From: Isoetes taiwanensis | Lineage: Eukaryota; Streptophyta; Lycopodiopsida; Isoetales; Isoetaceae | Direction: 5' to 3' | DNA length: 64,000 nucleotides | Assembly: GCA_021234155.1 (NCBI GenBank) | Contig: JAJEKV010000020.1 | Span: forward strand, 21,126,018 to 21,190,017 | The notes under the pieces: generated by a model | What the model saw: only the letters and a program-made list of their open reading frames with translations | What the model was told of the DNA's origin: nothing | Databases searched by the model: none | Position numbers and translations under genes: made by a program | Shown here: in pieces, positions 32,250 through 43,782 of the stretch | Numbering within the stretch: the first letter of the stretch is position 1 | Layout: every line of letters starts with the position of its first letter

Positions 32250-33900
32250 ATGCTTACATATATTCTATACTATGAACAATACAAGTTGACAGCATATAGT
32301 CTGGCATTAGCGTCTGAACTTAGATCTTACATGGAACAAGAACAGGAAAGTTTTACAGAAAATATTGTGAGGAAAAGGTCGAGACAGCCATTGGTATGTA
32401 GAATACGTTTGCTTCTACCTAGGGTCGGCGAGGCATTCTACCTACGGCAAATTTTGTTGCATCGTCCTGCAAGGTCTTGGGACGAGCTAAAGGTAGTCAA
32501 TGGTCAGCACTATGAGACATATCAACAGGCTGCAGAAGCTGAGGGTTTGCTCGCAGCACATAATGAAGCAACTCTAGTTATGGAGGAGGCAGTTTTCCTG
32601 TCATTGAGTTCCAGACAGCTACGTTTTCTTTTTGCTATGTTATTGCTCGACCAAGGACCATCGATGGAGCTATGGACTAGGTTCCAAGTATCCATGAGCG
32701 CCGACCTACTAGACGAATATCCAAATTACGAGTCGATCGCCTTCAACGAATCCCTGCATTTGATCAATAATATTCTAACACAACATAGTACCAGTATCAC
32801 GACATTTGGCCTCCAGCTCTAGCCTCGTATTGGGAGAGATGTCATGCATGAGCTCCGGAAAGTTTCCGAGCACGAAGCATATTTAAATGCTGCAACAGAA
32901 ATGTCGAGCAGGATGAAAAATGATCAGCGAGAGATATACACTTTCATTCTGCGTGGTTAGAATTGCCACAAAGCAACCAACCAATATTCATAGATGGGAA
33001 AGCAGTTAGAGGAAAAACATTCCTCTTGAATTGCATATGCCTGTCTATACGAGGCAACCGAGGTATAGTGTTTCCATGTGGTACAACGGCATTAGCTGCT
33101 CGCCAATACCCAAGTGGATGAACAACCCACTCGCTTTTTCAAAATACTCGTTGAGGAAAACAATGCAGGGCTCCACTCGATGATAGACCGTGAATCTGGA
33201 GCAGCGGATCTATTGGTTGCAGCTAAGGTTATCATTTGGGATGAGTTCCCCATGGCTAACAAGGCTGTCATAGAAAGCGTTGAACACCTACTGCAACGAC
33301 TATGTAGAAATAATCTCCCGTTTGGTTATTGATTCTGGAGACTTCAAACAGGTTGCCGTCGTTGTTTGGGGGGAGAGGGGGGGGAGAACCGCAACATACA
33401 GTGCATCTATAAAATCATCAATGCTCTGGAAGAGTTTCCGTGTCTTAAGATTGGAAGAACCTATCCGAATTGCAGATGTCCCTGAACTAATGCAATTTGT
33501 CGATCTCATAGGAGAGGACTGGGAGCAATCCATGGCCGTAGTGGACATCTTCAATACAACTATGAACATAGCAGATACGATTGAATTCCTGCATTCCTCT
33601 AACGTCCTTCGAGATCCAACGACATGCAAGAAACGCAATTTCCTCTCGCCGATCAACAAGAGCGTTGATAACTTCAACTATCGCATCCTGGATAGAGTTC
33701 CTGGTTATGAAAAGTCGTATTACAGCCATGATCATGTATCTGAACAAGATGAAATCATACACGATCATGCGTATGCAACATCCGATTTCCTTAATAACTT
33801 TACACATTCCGGAATACCCAACCACGAGCTCAAGCTTGCAGACATATTTTATTCCAGATTATTATATATCAGTGCAAAATGAGGGCGAGTATAATAACCA
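32250..33900 (+). mobile_element. Helitron (PIF1-like) helicase remnant
   Basis: Frames on the plus strand read, in order: GEAFYLRQILLHRPARSWDEL and ETYQQAAEAEGLL (upstream of the helicase in Helitron proteins), LRFLFAMLLL, a Walker A region AVRGKTFLLNCI (about 33000-33040), GTTALAARQYPSG, a Walker B-like VIIWDEFPMANK (about 33225-33255), and IVSGDFKQV-like sequence near 33340. Stops (for example TGA after QYPSG) and frame changes break it. No Rep/HUH domain or Helitron end hairpin was found. Helitrons replicate by rolling circle; this copy is dead. Confidence 0.85.
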
Positions 33901-35138
33901 GGTTCTTACTATTTTTTTAGAATGAAATAGTTGAGTGATATGTATTTCGTATTTTTCAAAAGATTATGTCCAAAGATTTCTAATGCTTAGGGCTATATGT
34001 TTATCCCAAGAAAGCCATCTATGCTTGGATCTTAACTTTAGAAACGTCCTTAAGGTTGAGGTTCTGGCTTTCTATATTTAGTTATCAAATAAGTAATTGG
34101 TCTATGCATGGCTGCAATAAAGGACACAGTCTACCTTAACTCTGCAAGAATGCAAACTATATTCTGATGCATATGTAAGCTGAATATTTTCTTATGTGCA
34201 TGATCAGAAGTTGTATTGTTCGTTAACTTTTGGGCAAAGAAACACATGTTGTCCTTGTCCTATTCTAATAAAAAAACATTCTTACACTAATAGGGTATTG
34301 GTTGGCTGCAGGTACGGGATTTTCTTCCCATTGTTGCAATTGCTTTTAGGTTGGAAATGGGTGGAAGAATGTTGAAGACATTGATCATTTATTTGATGAA
34401 GCTTCTTTTAAGGAGTCTGCACATGCAAAAATGTCATAAAATAAGGGTTTTAAACTATTACTTGTTTTATTTTTGCTTTCTAGTGCATTTACATAACTGG
34501 AAATGCTCGACACTTCAAAATAACTACCGATTTTTTGGATATGCTACATGAATCTCAGGTCTCTACCACAACGTTAAATGCATCATCTCATTTGTGGCTG
34601 CTATAGGAAAGTTTAGGGGTCATAGAAATATATACATTGGATGGCAAATGACGAGTTTTAAGTCTGAAGTTCAGGTTGGCTAAGTTGTTGAATTTAGAAA
34701 CCTGTTATCTAGCTTGGAACTTCTAAAGGCTGAGTTCACCTTTATGTTTCTACCCTAAAAAGGTTTATTTTTTTCACACTTGATGTGTTCTTATAGGCTG
34801 CTATTGTTTGACTATAATGGTAGATATTAGTAGCAGTCATATGGTGGTCAAAAGGAGCATAGTACTCAATTTATAGACACAAATGTTGTTATTGATAAAT
34901 GGTTTATGCTACAATAAATGCTGATCACTGTTTTTCGTTCTCATATATGCTACAATTGTCGAAATGCTACTTGCACAGATGTCGAAATTTTATGGTTCTA
35001 TGATCACTTGATGGATAACAAATGCTATATTGACTGAAACTACAAGAATAACTAAGTAAAAATAGGTAAAAGGATACTATGCCAGAAATGCTCATGCTGG
35101 TAATATGATGATAATACTGCCAAGAGATTGATTGAGGT
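33901..35138. other. Intergenic, nothing recognised
   Basis: AT-rich, no supported gene or long repeat. Confidence 0.4.
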
Positions 35139-35501
35139 CAGTGTTGTTGTTGCACTTTACCGTGCACTGCATGCGATCTTGTCGATATTTTACATTATCA
35201 TACCCGTAACATTACCTCCTCGAGTTTTTAACGTCATAGAAAAAACCCCGACGCGTTAAAAGTGTTGTTACCGTACCTATAAAATACGTACCGTGCCTAT
35301 AAAATAATTGTAAAATACTTACAGTACCTATAAAATACCTATAAAATACGTACTGTACCTTTAAAATACTTACCGTACTTGTGTTGAAAACTCCAAAATT
35401 TTGAAGCAAAAACATTTCATTTTTCATTCCGTACGTACCGTACCTCTGGTACGGTATGCTAAGTACTTGAAAGGTACCGTACACGTACGGAAACAACACT
35501 G
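35139..35501. mobile_element. hAT-type MITE, 363 bp
   Basis: Begins CAGTGTTGTT and ends AACAACACTG, a perfect 10-bp terminal inverted repeat, flanked by ATTGAGGT (35131-35138) and ATTGAGGC (35502-35509), an 8-bp target duplication with one mismatch. The CAGTG end and 8-bp duplication are the hAT pattern. The interior is an array of GTACCTATAAAATAC-like units and CGTACCGTACC stems, with no coding capacity. Confidence 0.88.
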
Positions 35502-35509
35502 ATTGAGGC

Positions 35510-36578
35510 AGATGTTACTAGTTTAGGCCTCTTTTCTTTTAAATCGTTTATCATATTGTGATAAGTACTTTCGTACTTCGAATTGTAATTGTCTAATCAT
35601 CTTAGATTAGCTGCTTTGATGCAAAGGATGTCATCCATCTTCTTTAAAGAGAGACCCATGTTACTGTGGGAACCAGTATCAGCTTCTTTTAAGGATATCA
35701 GGCCCCATTGTCAGCATTCACATTATATAGCATTTAAATAAATGTGTACACATTTTCTACATGTATAGATAATTTTATATATAAACCTAATATGCTCATA
35801 AAAGCCCACATATGGTTTGGACTTGCAACCATTTCAGGTTTGGATATATGTTCATAATTTGATATATTGTCTCATTTCGGTTTCCTAGAAGGATAGAACT
35901 CTACAAGTAAATCACTGAGTTAAGGACTAGAAGATACATTTGTGTAGTATGCGTAGAGTCTAAAGGCTTGATGAATCTGTTCGACTAGCCACTCATGGTC
36001 TTCACGAGCTCTCTGTAGGGTCAGGCGCAAGTTTGGCAAGGTCTAACCCATTCTAGCATTAATGAGGTATTTGGCAAGACGACCTCACTGGATTGGGAAT
36101 GTCATGTTGAGGGCAGGTCACATGGATCAGTCCCTGATGTGGGGTGTGGAAGCTAGTTGCACTCTCCACCCAGTGAGTTGTACCTTAGTTAGGGTTCTAG
36201 AGGTATTGGTCCTCTGTTCTCCTTAGAGTACCTCGATTTGTGTTTGGAATGTCAAAACAGGATGGGCTCTGCTTTGAGCGCTATGGTCTCCAAGCCCAAG
36301 GTCCTGCCTCCAGTTAATCGTGGTCGATTCTATCCTCATAGGGCTTGGGAGAGGGGCAAAAGGAAGTGAAACCTCAGCCCTTTTGCATATGACTTGCCAT
36401 GCCAGCTTGTCAGTAATGCTCTTGTCATTGAGAAAAACCTCAAGAATCAGTACCCAACTCACTTCTAATATGTAAGCTAGAGCATTATCTAAAGGTAAGA
36501 TGCTCTATTCTTTATTCTCATGCTTACATGTTCTTTTATTGGCTGTTGCAAGGCTCACGCATACGAAAACAGGTTGTT
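35510..36578. other. Intergenic, no gene supported
   Basis: Sequence at 35990-36450 is more GC-rich than its flanks and may be an old repeat, but no family was recognised. Confidence 0.35.
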
Positions 36579-36984
36579 TTAATCAAACGTACTAAATCTC
36601 TCGTAGTCGGACAACTCAGCATCTACAATCTGTCTGTCCGCTAACGACCTCTCCACCCGGGTTGTCCTTACCAAGTGCATGAAGCCCTCTAGTAGGTCTT
36701 TGTTCTTCTTTTTGCTCTGTAACAAGAAAACGTAACTGCAACAGTGTAAAACATAGAAGCGAAAGAAGAGAGACAAGAATACAGCGTACCCAGCACTCAA
36801 AATTTGGAGCATATTGAATGATGCCTTCGTCAGAAGTTGCAAGAGGATAAAGTTCTTTACATCTGTCCCAGGTGTCCACGTTTAATTGTTCTATCAGACA
36901 TGTTTGACATGTTATGGCATTCTTTTGGCTGAAATACAATCAAGACAACAATAAGAAAACTACAAAAATCCTGAAAAAAAGAAA

Positions 36985-37195
36985 GACAAAAAATGCAAAA
37001 CTAGTTTGTATTCTGGAATACACATTCGCTACACAGGGACAGCAAAAGTGTATTTTGAAATATACATTTGCTTTATTTTAAAGCAGAAGTGTATTCCGAA
37101 ATACACAATTGCTTTTTCTAAAGCCAAACTGTATTCCAGAATACACATTTGTCGGGACTTTTGTCTTTCAAAAAAATAAACGTGTATTCCGTAAT
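36985..37195. repeat. Palindromic GTGTATTCyGGAATACAC cluster, downstream intron
   Basis: At least four variants of TGTATTCyrGAATACAC, alternating with 'tttgctt' and 'aaagc' spacers. It lies in the intron between exons 36790-36928 and 37235-37464 of the ParB-like gene. Confidence 0.85.
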
Positions 37196-37934
37196 AACAA
37201 GTTGCCTACATATTGAAGATAAGGTCAAATTTACTTGTGCAATTCATTGGACATTTCTTTCAACGTAAAGACCTTGTCTACAACTTTTTGAAGTAGCCTT
37301 TCTAGCAACTCCATGTCTGTAAAGCCTTGCATTTCTCTCCAGACGGTTATGGTCATCTTCATTTTTTGTACGTCGGAGCCCTTCTTCTTGTCTGAAACCG
37401 TCCCTTTGCTTTTCAACTCGCGCCGCCCAAACATATTGAAAATTTCATTCTGGAGTTCCCAGATCTGCACTTGCAAATAAAATGTATTCCGGAATACATG
37501 ATATCCTTACTCTGATGTCTCTAAAAGCAAGTTGAAACCAGTTGTTGTGGCTTATCAGTGATTGCCTTTTGTTAGCCTCGTTGTACTTAAGGCATCATTC
37601 GATAGCATACGCCTCATTCAGCTCCAAAGAGTTGGCCGGTTTCTTAAGGTCGTCGTCGTATTTTTCTTTGAAGATTACATACTCTCTGTGCATAAATCTT
37701 ATCTTATCGACGAAGCTCATTTTAAGTTTGTACTCGTTGTCAGCATTGTGTGTGTTAGCAACGATTTTTACTTCTTCTTCTATCAGGCCACAGTAAATAA
37801 CCAAGAGAACTGAGAGGTATCTCGGGTTATTCTTTTTCTTGTACAGCTGCCTCCTTGCCTTGAAGCTGTGATTACCTCCCAAAACATAATGCATGTAAGT
37901 GTCTGCATTTTCTCTGTCATACTCCTTGGGGTCT

Positions 37935-38460
37935 GTGCACTGCGTTCTGTCTACAAGGACGACTATTGGAGCTAATGAGCGTTGGGGTTGCTTCCGATCC
38001 TGTGCTTCATGTTCCTTAAATCGTCAACATAGTTTTCGAACTTGAAGTGGCCTTTCACCAACTTCATTCTTTGGTGGCAACCTCATTGATGTTATTGGCA
38101 AGTAAATTACACCTTGCACATACTTGTGCAAGTTTATTTATTCCATCTTCTCCGAGGTCCCATCCACCTTCTTCTCTTTAATGGCCACCCCTGGTGCCTT
38201 TCCATTGCTGTTTTTTTTTTCTTTTCGAGCTTGCACTGCATTTTGTCCACAAGGACGACTATTGGAGCTACATGAGCATTGGAGTTGCTTCTGATCCCGT
38301 CCTTCAGGTTCCTTAAATCGTTAGCATAAATTTTTCGAACCTGAAGTGGCCTCTCACCAGCTTCATTCTTTGGTGGCAACCTCATTGATGTTACTGGCAA
38401 GTAAATTGCACCTTGCGCATACTTGTGCAAGTTTATTTATTCCATCATCTCCGAGGTCTT
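37935..38460. repeat. Tandem duplication of about 295 bp within the ParB-like gene
   Basis: 'acaaggacgactattggagct', 'cattctttggtggcaacctc', 'tacttgtgcaagtttattta' and 'tccgaggtc' occur in the same order at about 37955-38158 and 38251-38456. A third, partial copy of the following stretch ('aatggc(c/t)acccc' to 'cttttcgagctt') is at about 38670-38735. Confidence 0.88.
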
Positions 38461-39479
38461 ATCCACCTTCCCAAGGTCACGGGTTCAACGCCTCGTTGTG
38501 AAAGTGGCCATGCAATGTAAAGTTGGTGGGGGAAGGACCCACTTCAGCAATGTAAAGTGGTGGGGGCAGGACCCATCTGGGTGTGTTGTAAAGTGTCATA
38601 TGTCCGATAGGACGCTGCCTTGTGGCGTGACGTTAAAATCTCTTCTTCTTCTTCTTCTTCTTCTTCTCTTGAATGGCTACCCCTTGTGCCTTTCCTTTGC
38701 TTTTTTTTTTTTTTTTTTCTCTTTTCGAGCTTTCTTCTGGAATATTTTCCACTCCAATTTGCCGCACCTTGTGTTTCTTTGGTTCCTTAGCTACAATGGT
38801 ACCTTGTGGCCTGTTCCTCTGTCGCTGCTCTTCCTATTCATTAGAACTTTGGTCTTGTTCATCCTGACTAGGATCAACAATAATGGGCTTTTCTTCTTCT
38901 ACAATTTCGTGCTCCAATTCATTGTACGAGAAGTCCTCACTTTGAGTAGATTGGACCTTTTTTATGATGTCACCAAGCCTCTCTTTGTTGATGTAGTGTG
39001 CCATGGGATGTTTTAAAGGAGAGTCGTCCCTATTGTCCAGACCGGCTGGCAACCTCAGAAACTTCTTTCATGGTCCCCATACATTCATCATACCGTTTCT
39101 ATCTAGGACTTTCGCAGACGTGCAAGAAAGTAAAGGTGCTGTACTTTCTGACCGTGCCCTTTGTTATGAACCATTGCATTTGGAAGTTTTCATATATTGT
39201 TGGCTCAGATGTCTCCTGGACCTTTGCCTGTGGATGAGGCTTCTTGACAATCTTAAGTGTCTTTTTAGGAGCTCTCTTGCTTCCTTTTTGCCTGTGAAAG
39301 AACTGTTGTTAAAAGTAATAAAAGAAGATAAAGCTGACACTAAAATGTATTCTAGAATAAAAGATAGGAAATGTTGTGTTTAAGCTTTACAAAAACAAGA
39401 CTTTGCAAGGAAAAATATGAAAATTTGAAGGCACTTTTAAGATCTAAGTAGAACGAAAAAACATGCTATTCACTTCAAA

Positions 39480-39735
39480 AAAAGCTAAAGTGTATTTCGG
39501 AATACATGTTCACTATACAGGGAAAGCAAAAGTGTATTCTGGAATACACTTTCGCTTTGAAGACTAGCTAAAGTGTATTCCAGAATATGCTTTTGCTTTT
39601 CTTTAAAGCAATTTTTTTTCTCTGAAGCGAAAGTTTGAATACACTTTCGCTTAAGAGGAAAACAAAAGTGTATTCCTAAAGAAAAGCAAAAGTATATTTT
39701 GGAATACACTTTAGATAGTCCTGGAAAGAAATATT
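39480..39735. repeat. Palindromic GTGTATTCyGGAATACAC cluster, first intron
   Basis: Six or more variants of GTGTATTCTGGAATACAC separated by 'ttcgctt' or 'aaagc' spacers fill the first intron of the ParB-like gene, mirroring the 36985-37195 cluster. Confidence 0.85.
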
Positions 39736-40007
39736 GTATTCTGAAATAGGGTTCAACTCTTCACAAATTCTAAAATAGACATACAATGTACTTTTTGCAC
39801 TCACCTCTCCATGATATCTCTATGCAAAATGGAATATAGTCTCTGCAATTAATTTCGAAGGTGCTGGCGCTGACGACTAAAGCTGTGAGACTGGAATACA
39901 GAAGTAAGGGTGCCAAAATTTCTTTTTAAAGTTCGCCTCTGAAGCCTTCTCTTCTTCTATGTAAAATGGGTATATTTCGGAGTAGGTTTTAGTTTTCTTT
40001 TTTCTTA

Positions 40008-40138
40008 TTGGGTTGCCCCTAGGGGGCAAACCCTTGTTTATGTGGGCTTTTGGCATATCCTAGGTATATGCTAGAATATCCCTAGGATATGCTGGTGACT
40101 GCTCCAAACTTATCATTGCCAGTAAGCTCTCGGTCACT
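40008..40138 (-). repeat. Right copy of the hairpin-rich inverted repeat
   Basis: Reverse complement of 12733-12864, including both hairpins. It lies about 200 bp upstream of the inferred start codon of the ParB-like gene. Confidence 0.85.
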
Positions 40139-40295
40139 TCTGTTGATGGGCAGCCGCTCGCGAAACCGGCTAACCGGAGAGGTCCTTCGAGACTGCAGGA
40201 CGATGGTCCGCAGTGCCTTTCAGCTTCTTGGTTCAATCCACAAACAAGAATAGCAAAAAGGATGCTCCGGAAGGGAGCTAAATGAGAGATTTGAA

Positions 40296-41480
40296 TTGGA
40301 GGATTTATGCCCTGATGAAATTGCTGCTTCATTAAGGACATGCGCTAATGCAAAAGCCCTGTTTGAAGGGAAGCATCTTCACCATCTTATAGTTAGAAAA
40401 GGGTTGGAGAGTAAAACATTTTTGGGCAATCTTTTGATACAAATGTATGGCAAGTGTGGTGCTTTCTTGGGGAAGCGAGGCGGTGTTTGACAAGATGAAG
40501 CGGAAAAATTCATTCACATGGAATATCATGATAGCTGGTTATGTTCAACTAGGCCAGCCCAGAGAAGCCTTAGATTTCTTCAAAAAAATGCCCCAACCAA
40601 ATACTGTTTCTTGGAATACCATACTTGCAGCTTATGCCCAAGTTGGGCAGATCAATGTTGTCCACGATCTATTTGGTAAAATGCCCGGCGGAGCGTTATA
40701 TCATGGACGACATTGTTATCCGCTTATGTTCATCAAGGGAAGCTTCAACGGGCCTATAATATTTTCCGGGATATGCCATGTCGGAATAATAGTTTTTGGA
40801 ATTGGAATTGGTGCCTATGCTCAACGTGGTCATCTTAAGGAGGCCCTTCAAATATTTAAGAAGATGCCCAATCCTGATGTTATTTCTTGGACAAGCTGCC
40901 CCAACGTGATGTAGTTACTTGGACAACTCTGATTTCTGCATATGCCAACCTAGGTTTGTTCATCGAATCCTTTAGACTGCTTGGTCAAATGCAGTTAGAA
41001 GGCATCAACCCCGACTGGGATTACATATATTAGTATGCTTGATGCATGTGCAAGCCACCACGACCTTGGCCGAAGGGAAACAAGTTCACACTTGCATTAT
41101 CTTCTTCAAGTTGCCGTGACGATGTTACTTTGAGAAATGCACTTGTCAATATGTATGCTAAGTGTGGTGACCTTCATCATGCACATGTTGAATTTGATAA
41201 AATGCCCGGCGAAATTTGGTCTCGTGGAATACCATGGTTGCATCGTATGCGCAAAGCATGGGGAAGGACAGGAGGCTCTGCGTGTTTTTGAGGCAAATGG
41301 AACTGGAAGGGAGGAGGCCGGATGGTGTAACTATGATGTGTATTCTAGCCGTGTAGCCACAAAGTGGCATGGTTGATGATGGTTATCACTACTTCATTTC
41401 CCAGATCAAGGACAATGATACTTCATTAAGTTTGGAGCATTTTAATTGCATGATTGATCTTTCGGGGACGTCTTTGGTCA
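40296..41480 (+). pseudogene. PPR gene, frameshifted copy
   Basis: Begins PDEIAASLRTCANAKALFEGK and HLIVRKGLESKTFLGNLLIQMYGKCG, then shifts frame into KNSFTWNIMIAGYVQ, NTVSWNTILAAYAQVGQ, GAYAQRGHLKEALQIFKKMP, DVVTWTTLISAYANLG and NALVNMYAKCGDLHHAH. Repeats are of the same S-type style as in the intact PPR gene at 2.06-4.24 kb. At least five frame changes or stops (near 40470, 40700, 40880, 41025 and 41215) disable it; no E or DYW end was found. Confidence 0.88.
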
Positions 41481-43094
41481 CTTGGAAGAGGCGAAGCCTT
41501 TGTTAATAACTTGCCTTTGGAACCTAATATTACTTGTTGGAGAACCTTCCTTGGCACATGCGAGCGTTAGTGAAACCGCAGCCCCGAAAGATTCATACAC
41601 ACAGCAATATGCATTTTGTTTCCAGTGAATATATGGTAGAGGAGCAATACTTGCATCTGGCATTCTACTCCAACATTGGCATTTAATTGAAGTGCTCTGA
41701 AGATTATGCACACGTACCCAAGAGCCCTCCAGATCTTTGTCACAGTCACACTCGCTTTGGGCCAGGTATGCATTGATTATCTTTATTATGTTCTACATGA
41801 CATGACCATCTTAGAGTTAACCTCCTTCAGAATTCAGAAGAGGCGGGAATGGCCTTCAGCTAAAGCTTGTTTGCACTCACACTACTTTGGAAAACGAAGT
41901 TGCATTGCTCTATACTTACTCTGCAAAGCACAGTAAATTTTAGGTTAGGTTATTGTAATTTCAACCAAGAGTAAATCTGTTCCCTGCCTTACTGTATTAA
42001 AAACACATTGTGAAGAAACAAGGAGGGATATGAAGAGGTAGTTAACCCATTTACATGCTTTTAGTTTGTAAGCTGAATGTTAATGGAGTGAATGCAGGCA
42101 TTTGGAATTAAATTCATCCATGTTTATATGGTTGCCTGGCGTTAGAACATCGGCAAGAGGTTTTATCTATGAAAGCCTCACGGAATATGGATCTAATTCT
42201 CGTCCCTGGCTTGCTATGTCAGTCATGTTCTAGATTCTGTTGGGCCTCTTTTTTGCTATATCAGAACATGCTAGATGGCTTGCAGATCATTTAGCAGTTG
42301 GTATTGTACGTTATAAGTGGGTCGTTCTAGTTTTGTTTCTCCAGGTTGCCTTGCTGATGCCATGATACGCATTTTGGGTTTTTTCTCTTGGGTTTTACCT
42401 GGCTCAGAGTTTGAAGTGGTCCTTGAGCTTGGTCAGAAGGCCAATGCAGCACTCAGCCTAAGCTAACTACTGAGATTTGGCTTGAAGAAGTGGATAATTG
42501 AATTAAGGAGTTAAGTTAAATTCTGGTCCAATGTCAATTATAGATTTTGAAGGTGAATGGCTTATAGCCTAGTGTGATAATAGAATGACAAATGAAAATT
42601 CATTATGCCTAAAAGAATGCATGAAGTGTATTGAGGAATGTAAAGCAACACATCTATCACAAGATATTAGTACATCAAATTGGGAATCAAACTCAATGTT
42701 GGTCCACAGTGGTTCCAATGCTTGCCACCAAACTAAACTTGGTTGCTTCCTAACCTGGTCTGTGACAAATAACATTTCATTTTCAAACTGCAACGTCCCA
42801 TGGTGGCAAATAAATTTACTAGACCAAAATCAACATAAAATTATTAAGATATTGCTATCTTAGTTCACCTTCACATGCAATCTCTGCCTTCAACAGCATT
42901 CGAATTATCTGAAACATATAGCATCATTAGCTCTTACACGGTAGAAAATCCTAGAAAGAGCAAAGGTGCGGACAGCTTGTTGTTCTATAAAGAAGCGCGG
43001 ATATACGCGACCGCATAACCTGCACAAAAGTTGATAGCACATGCAAGAAAGACATGTTGTTAGCACTTAGAAGGATAAGGCTGCCATTGCATAC
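41481..43094. other. Intergenic, nothing recognised
   Basis: No convincing frames, exon pairs or long repeats. Confidence 0.4.
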
Positions 43095-43463
43095 CTTATT
43101 GATTTGCAACCATTGTTGGATGCATTCAGAGTTATAATTATGTTGCCATAGAAGTCAATAAAGGATCACATTTCTCATATTCATGCCGACATATCACACA
43201 CCTGCTCTGGATGCCTCTGAAAATATAGAAGTTGGCAGAGCAGCAATAACATCAGAGGCAAGACCTCTACTTTGTGTACCAACAGCCTCTCCAAGAGCCA
43301 TTAGTTCCTGAAAAAACCTTGATACTGAGTTTTACCAAGAAGTTTCAGAACCATAATATCCAAAAAGAGCAAAGCACAGAATGAGCACAACATGAAGCTA
43401 GCAATTATAAAGGTTTCTCACCTCATCAGACATATTGTCAGGGTCCACAACTTGCCACATTTC
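43095..43463 (-). pseudogene. BIG BROTHER-like RING-H2 E3 ligase, degenerate copy
   Basis: Exon 43422-43463 codes EMWQVVDPDNMSDE and the next (from 43307) codes ELMALGEAVGTQSRGLASDVIAALP, the conserved pre-RING segment of BIG BROTHER-type ubiquitin ligases. A one-base shift follows. In the new frame comes CVICRHEYE, and after another shift WQHNYNSECIQQWLQINK, where family members have CKHxYHxxCIxxWLxxNKxCPxC. The zinc ligand Cys before KH/QH is Trp here, and the closing CPxC is lost after the donor at 43094. RING ligases pass ubiquitin from E2 to substrate; this copy cannot fold a normal RING. Confidence 0.8.
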
Positions 43464-43782
43464 CTGCATGAGAACAACTTCCCTCGTGAATATTGTAAGC
43501 TGTTGTTGAACAGTTACCAGACATGCAGATTTTGAAACAATTGTATTCGACAGCTGATCAATGAGCTGGTCTAACAATTCCTACTTTTTTCCTAGCTTGA
43601 ATATCATGATTCACATTGCACCTCTATTTCTTATTAAACACAATAAGAGTCCGGTTCAATAAGCATCTCACCTCGCAAAAGAAATCAAGCCAAGAACAAA
43701 GACCCCATGAGGAAACTTCAGTCATAAATGTAACTACCAGGATCTCCCAACAAGTCTATCAAGCTGGACGGGAAGCAAATGA

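Larger units (their letters stand above)
36579..39812 (-). pseudogene. Transposon-type gene with ParB/sulfiredoxin-like core, multi-exon, inactivated
   Basis: I infer a start ATG at 39812 followed by a very short exon (39805-39812), then 39291 downwards, a central region 37511 to about 38440, and exons 37235-37464, 36790-36928 and 36579-36716, with GT-AG borders. The N-terminus is basic (MERQKGSKRAPKKTLK). The core reads APIVVLVDRTQCTDPKEYDR, YVLGGNHSFKARRQL, then VIYCGLIEEEVKIVANTHN and KMSFVDKIRFMHREY. 'GGNHSxxA' with a following 'GLxxEExxxxAxxHN' is the pattern I associate with ParB/Srx-like domains, which bind or cut nucleic acid; this is an inference without a search. The C-terminus (LLEGFMHLVRTTRVE, DAELSDYERFSTFD) is not recognised. 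In-frame stops near 39110 and 37594, a tandem exon duplication and a frame change near 39050 show it is inactive. Confidence 0.6.
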
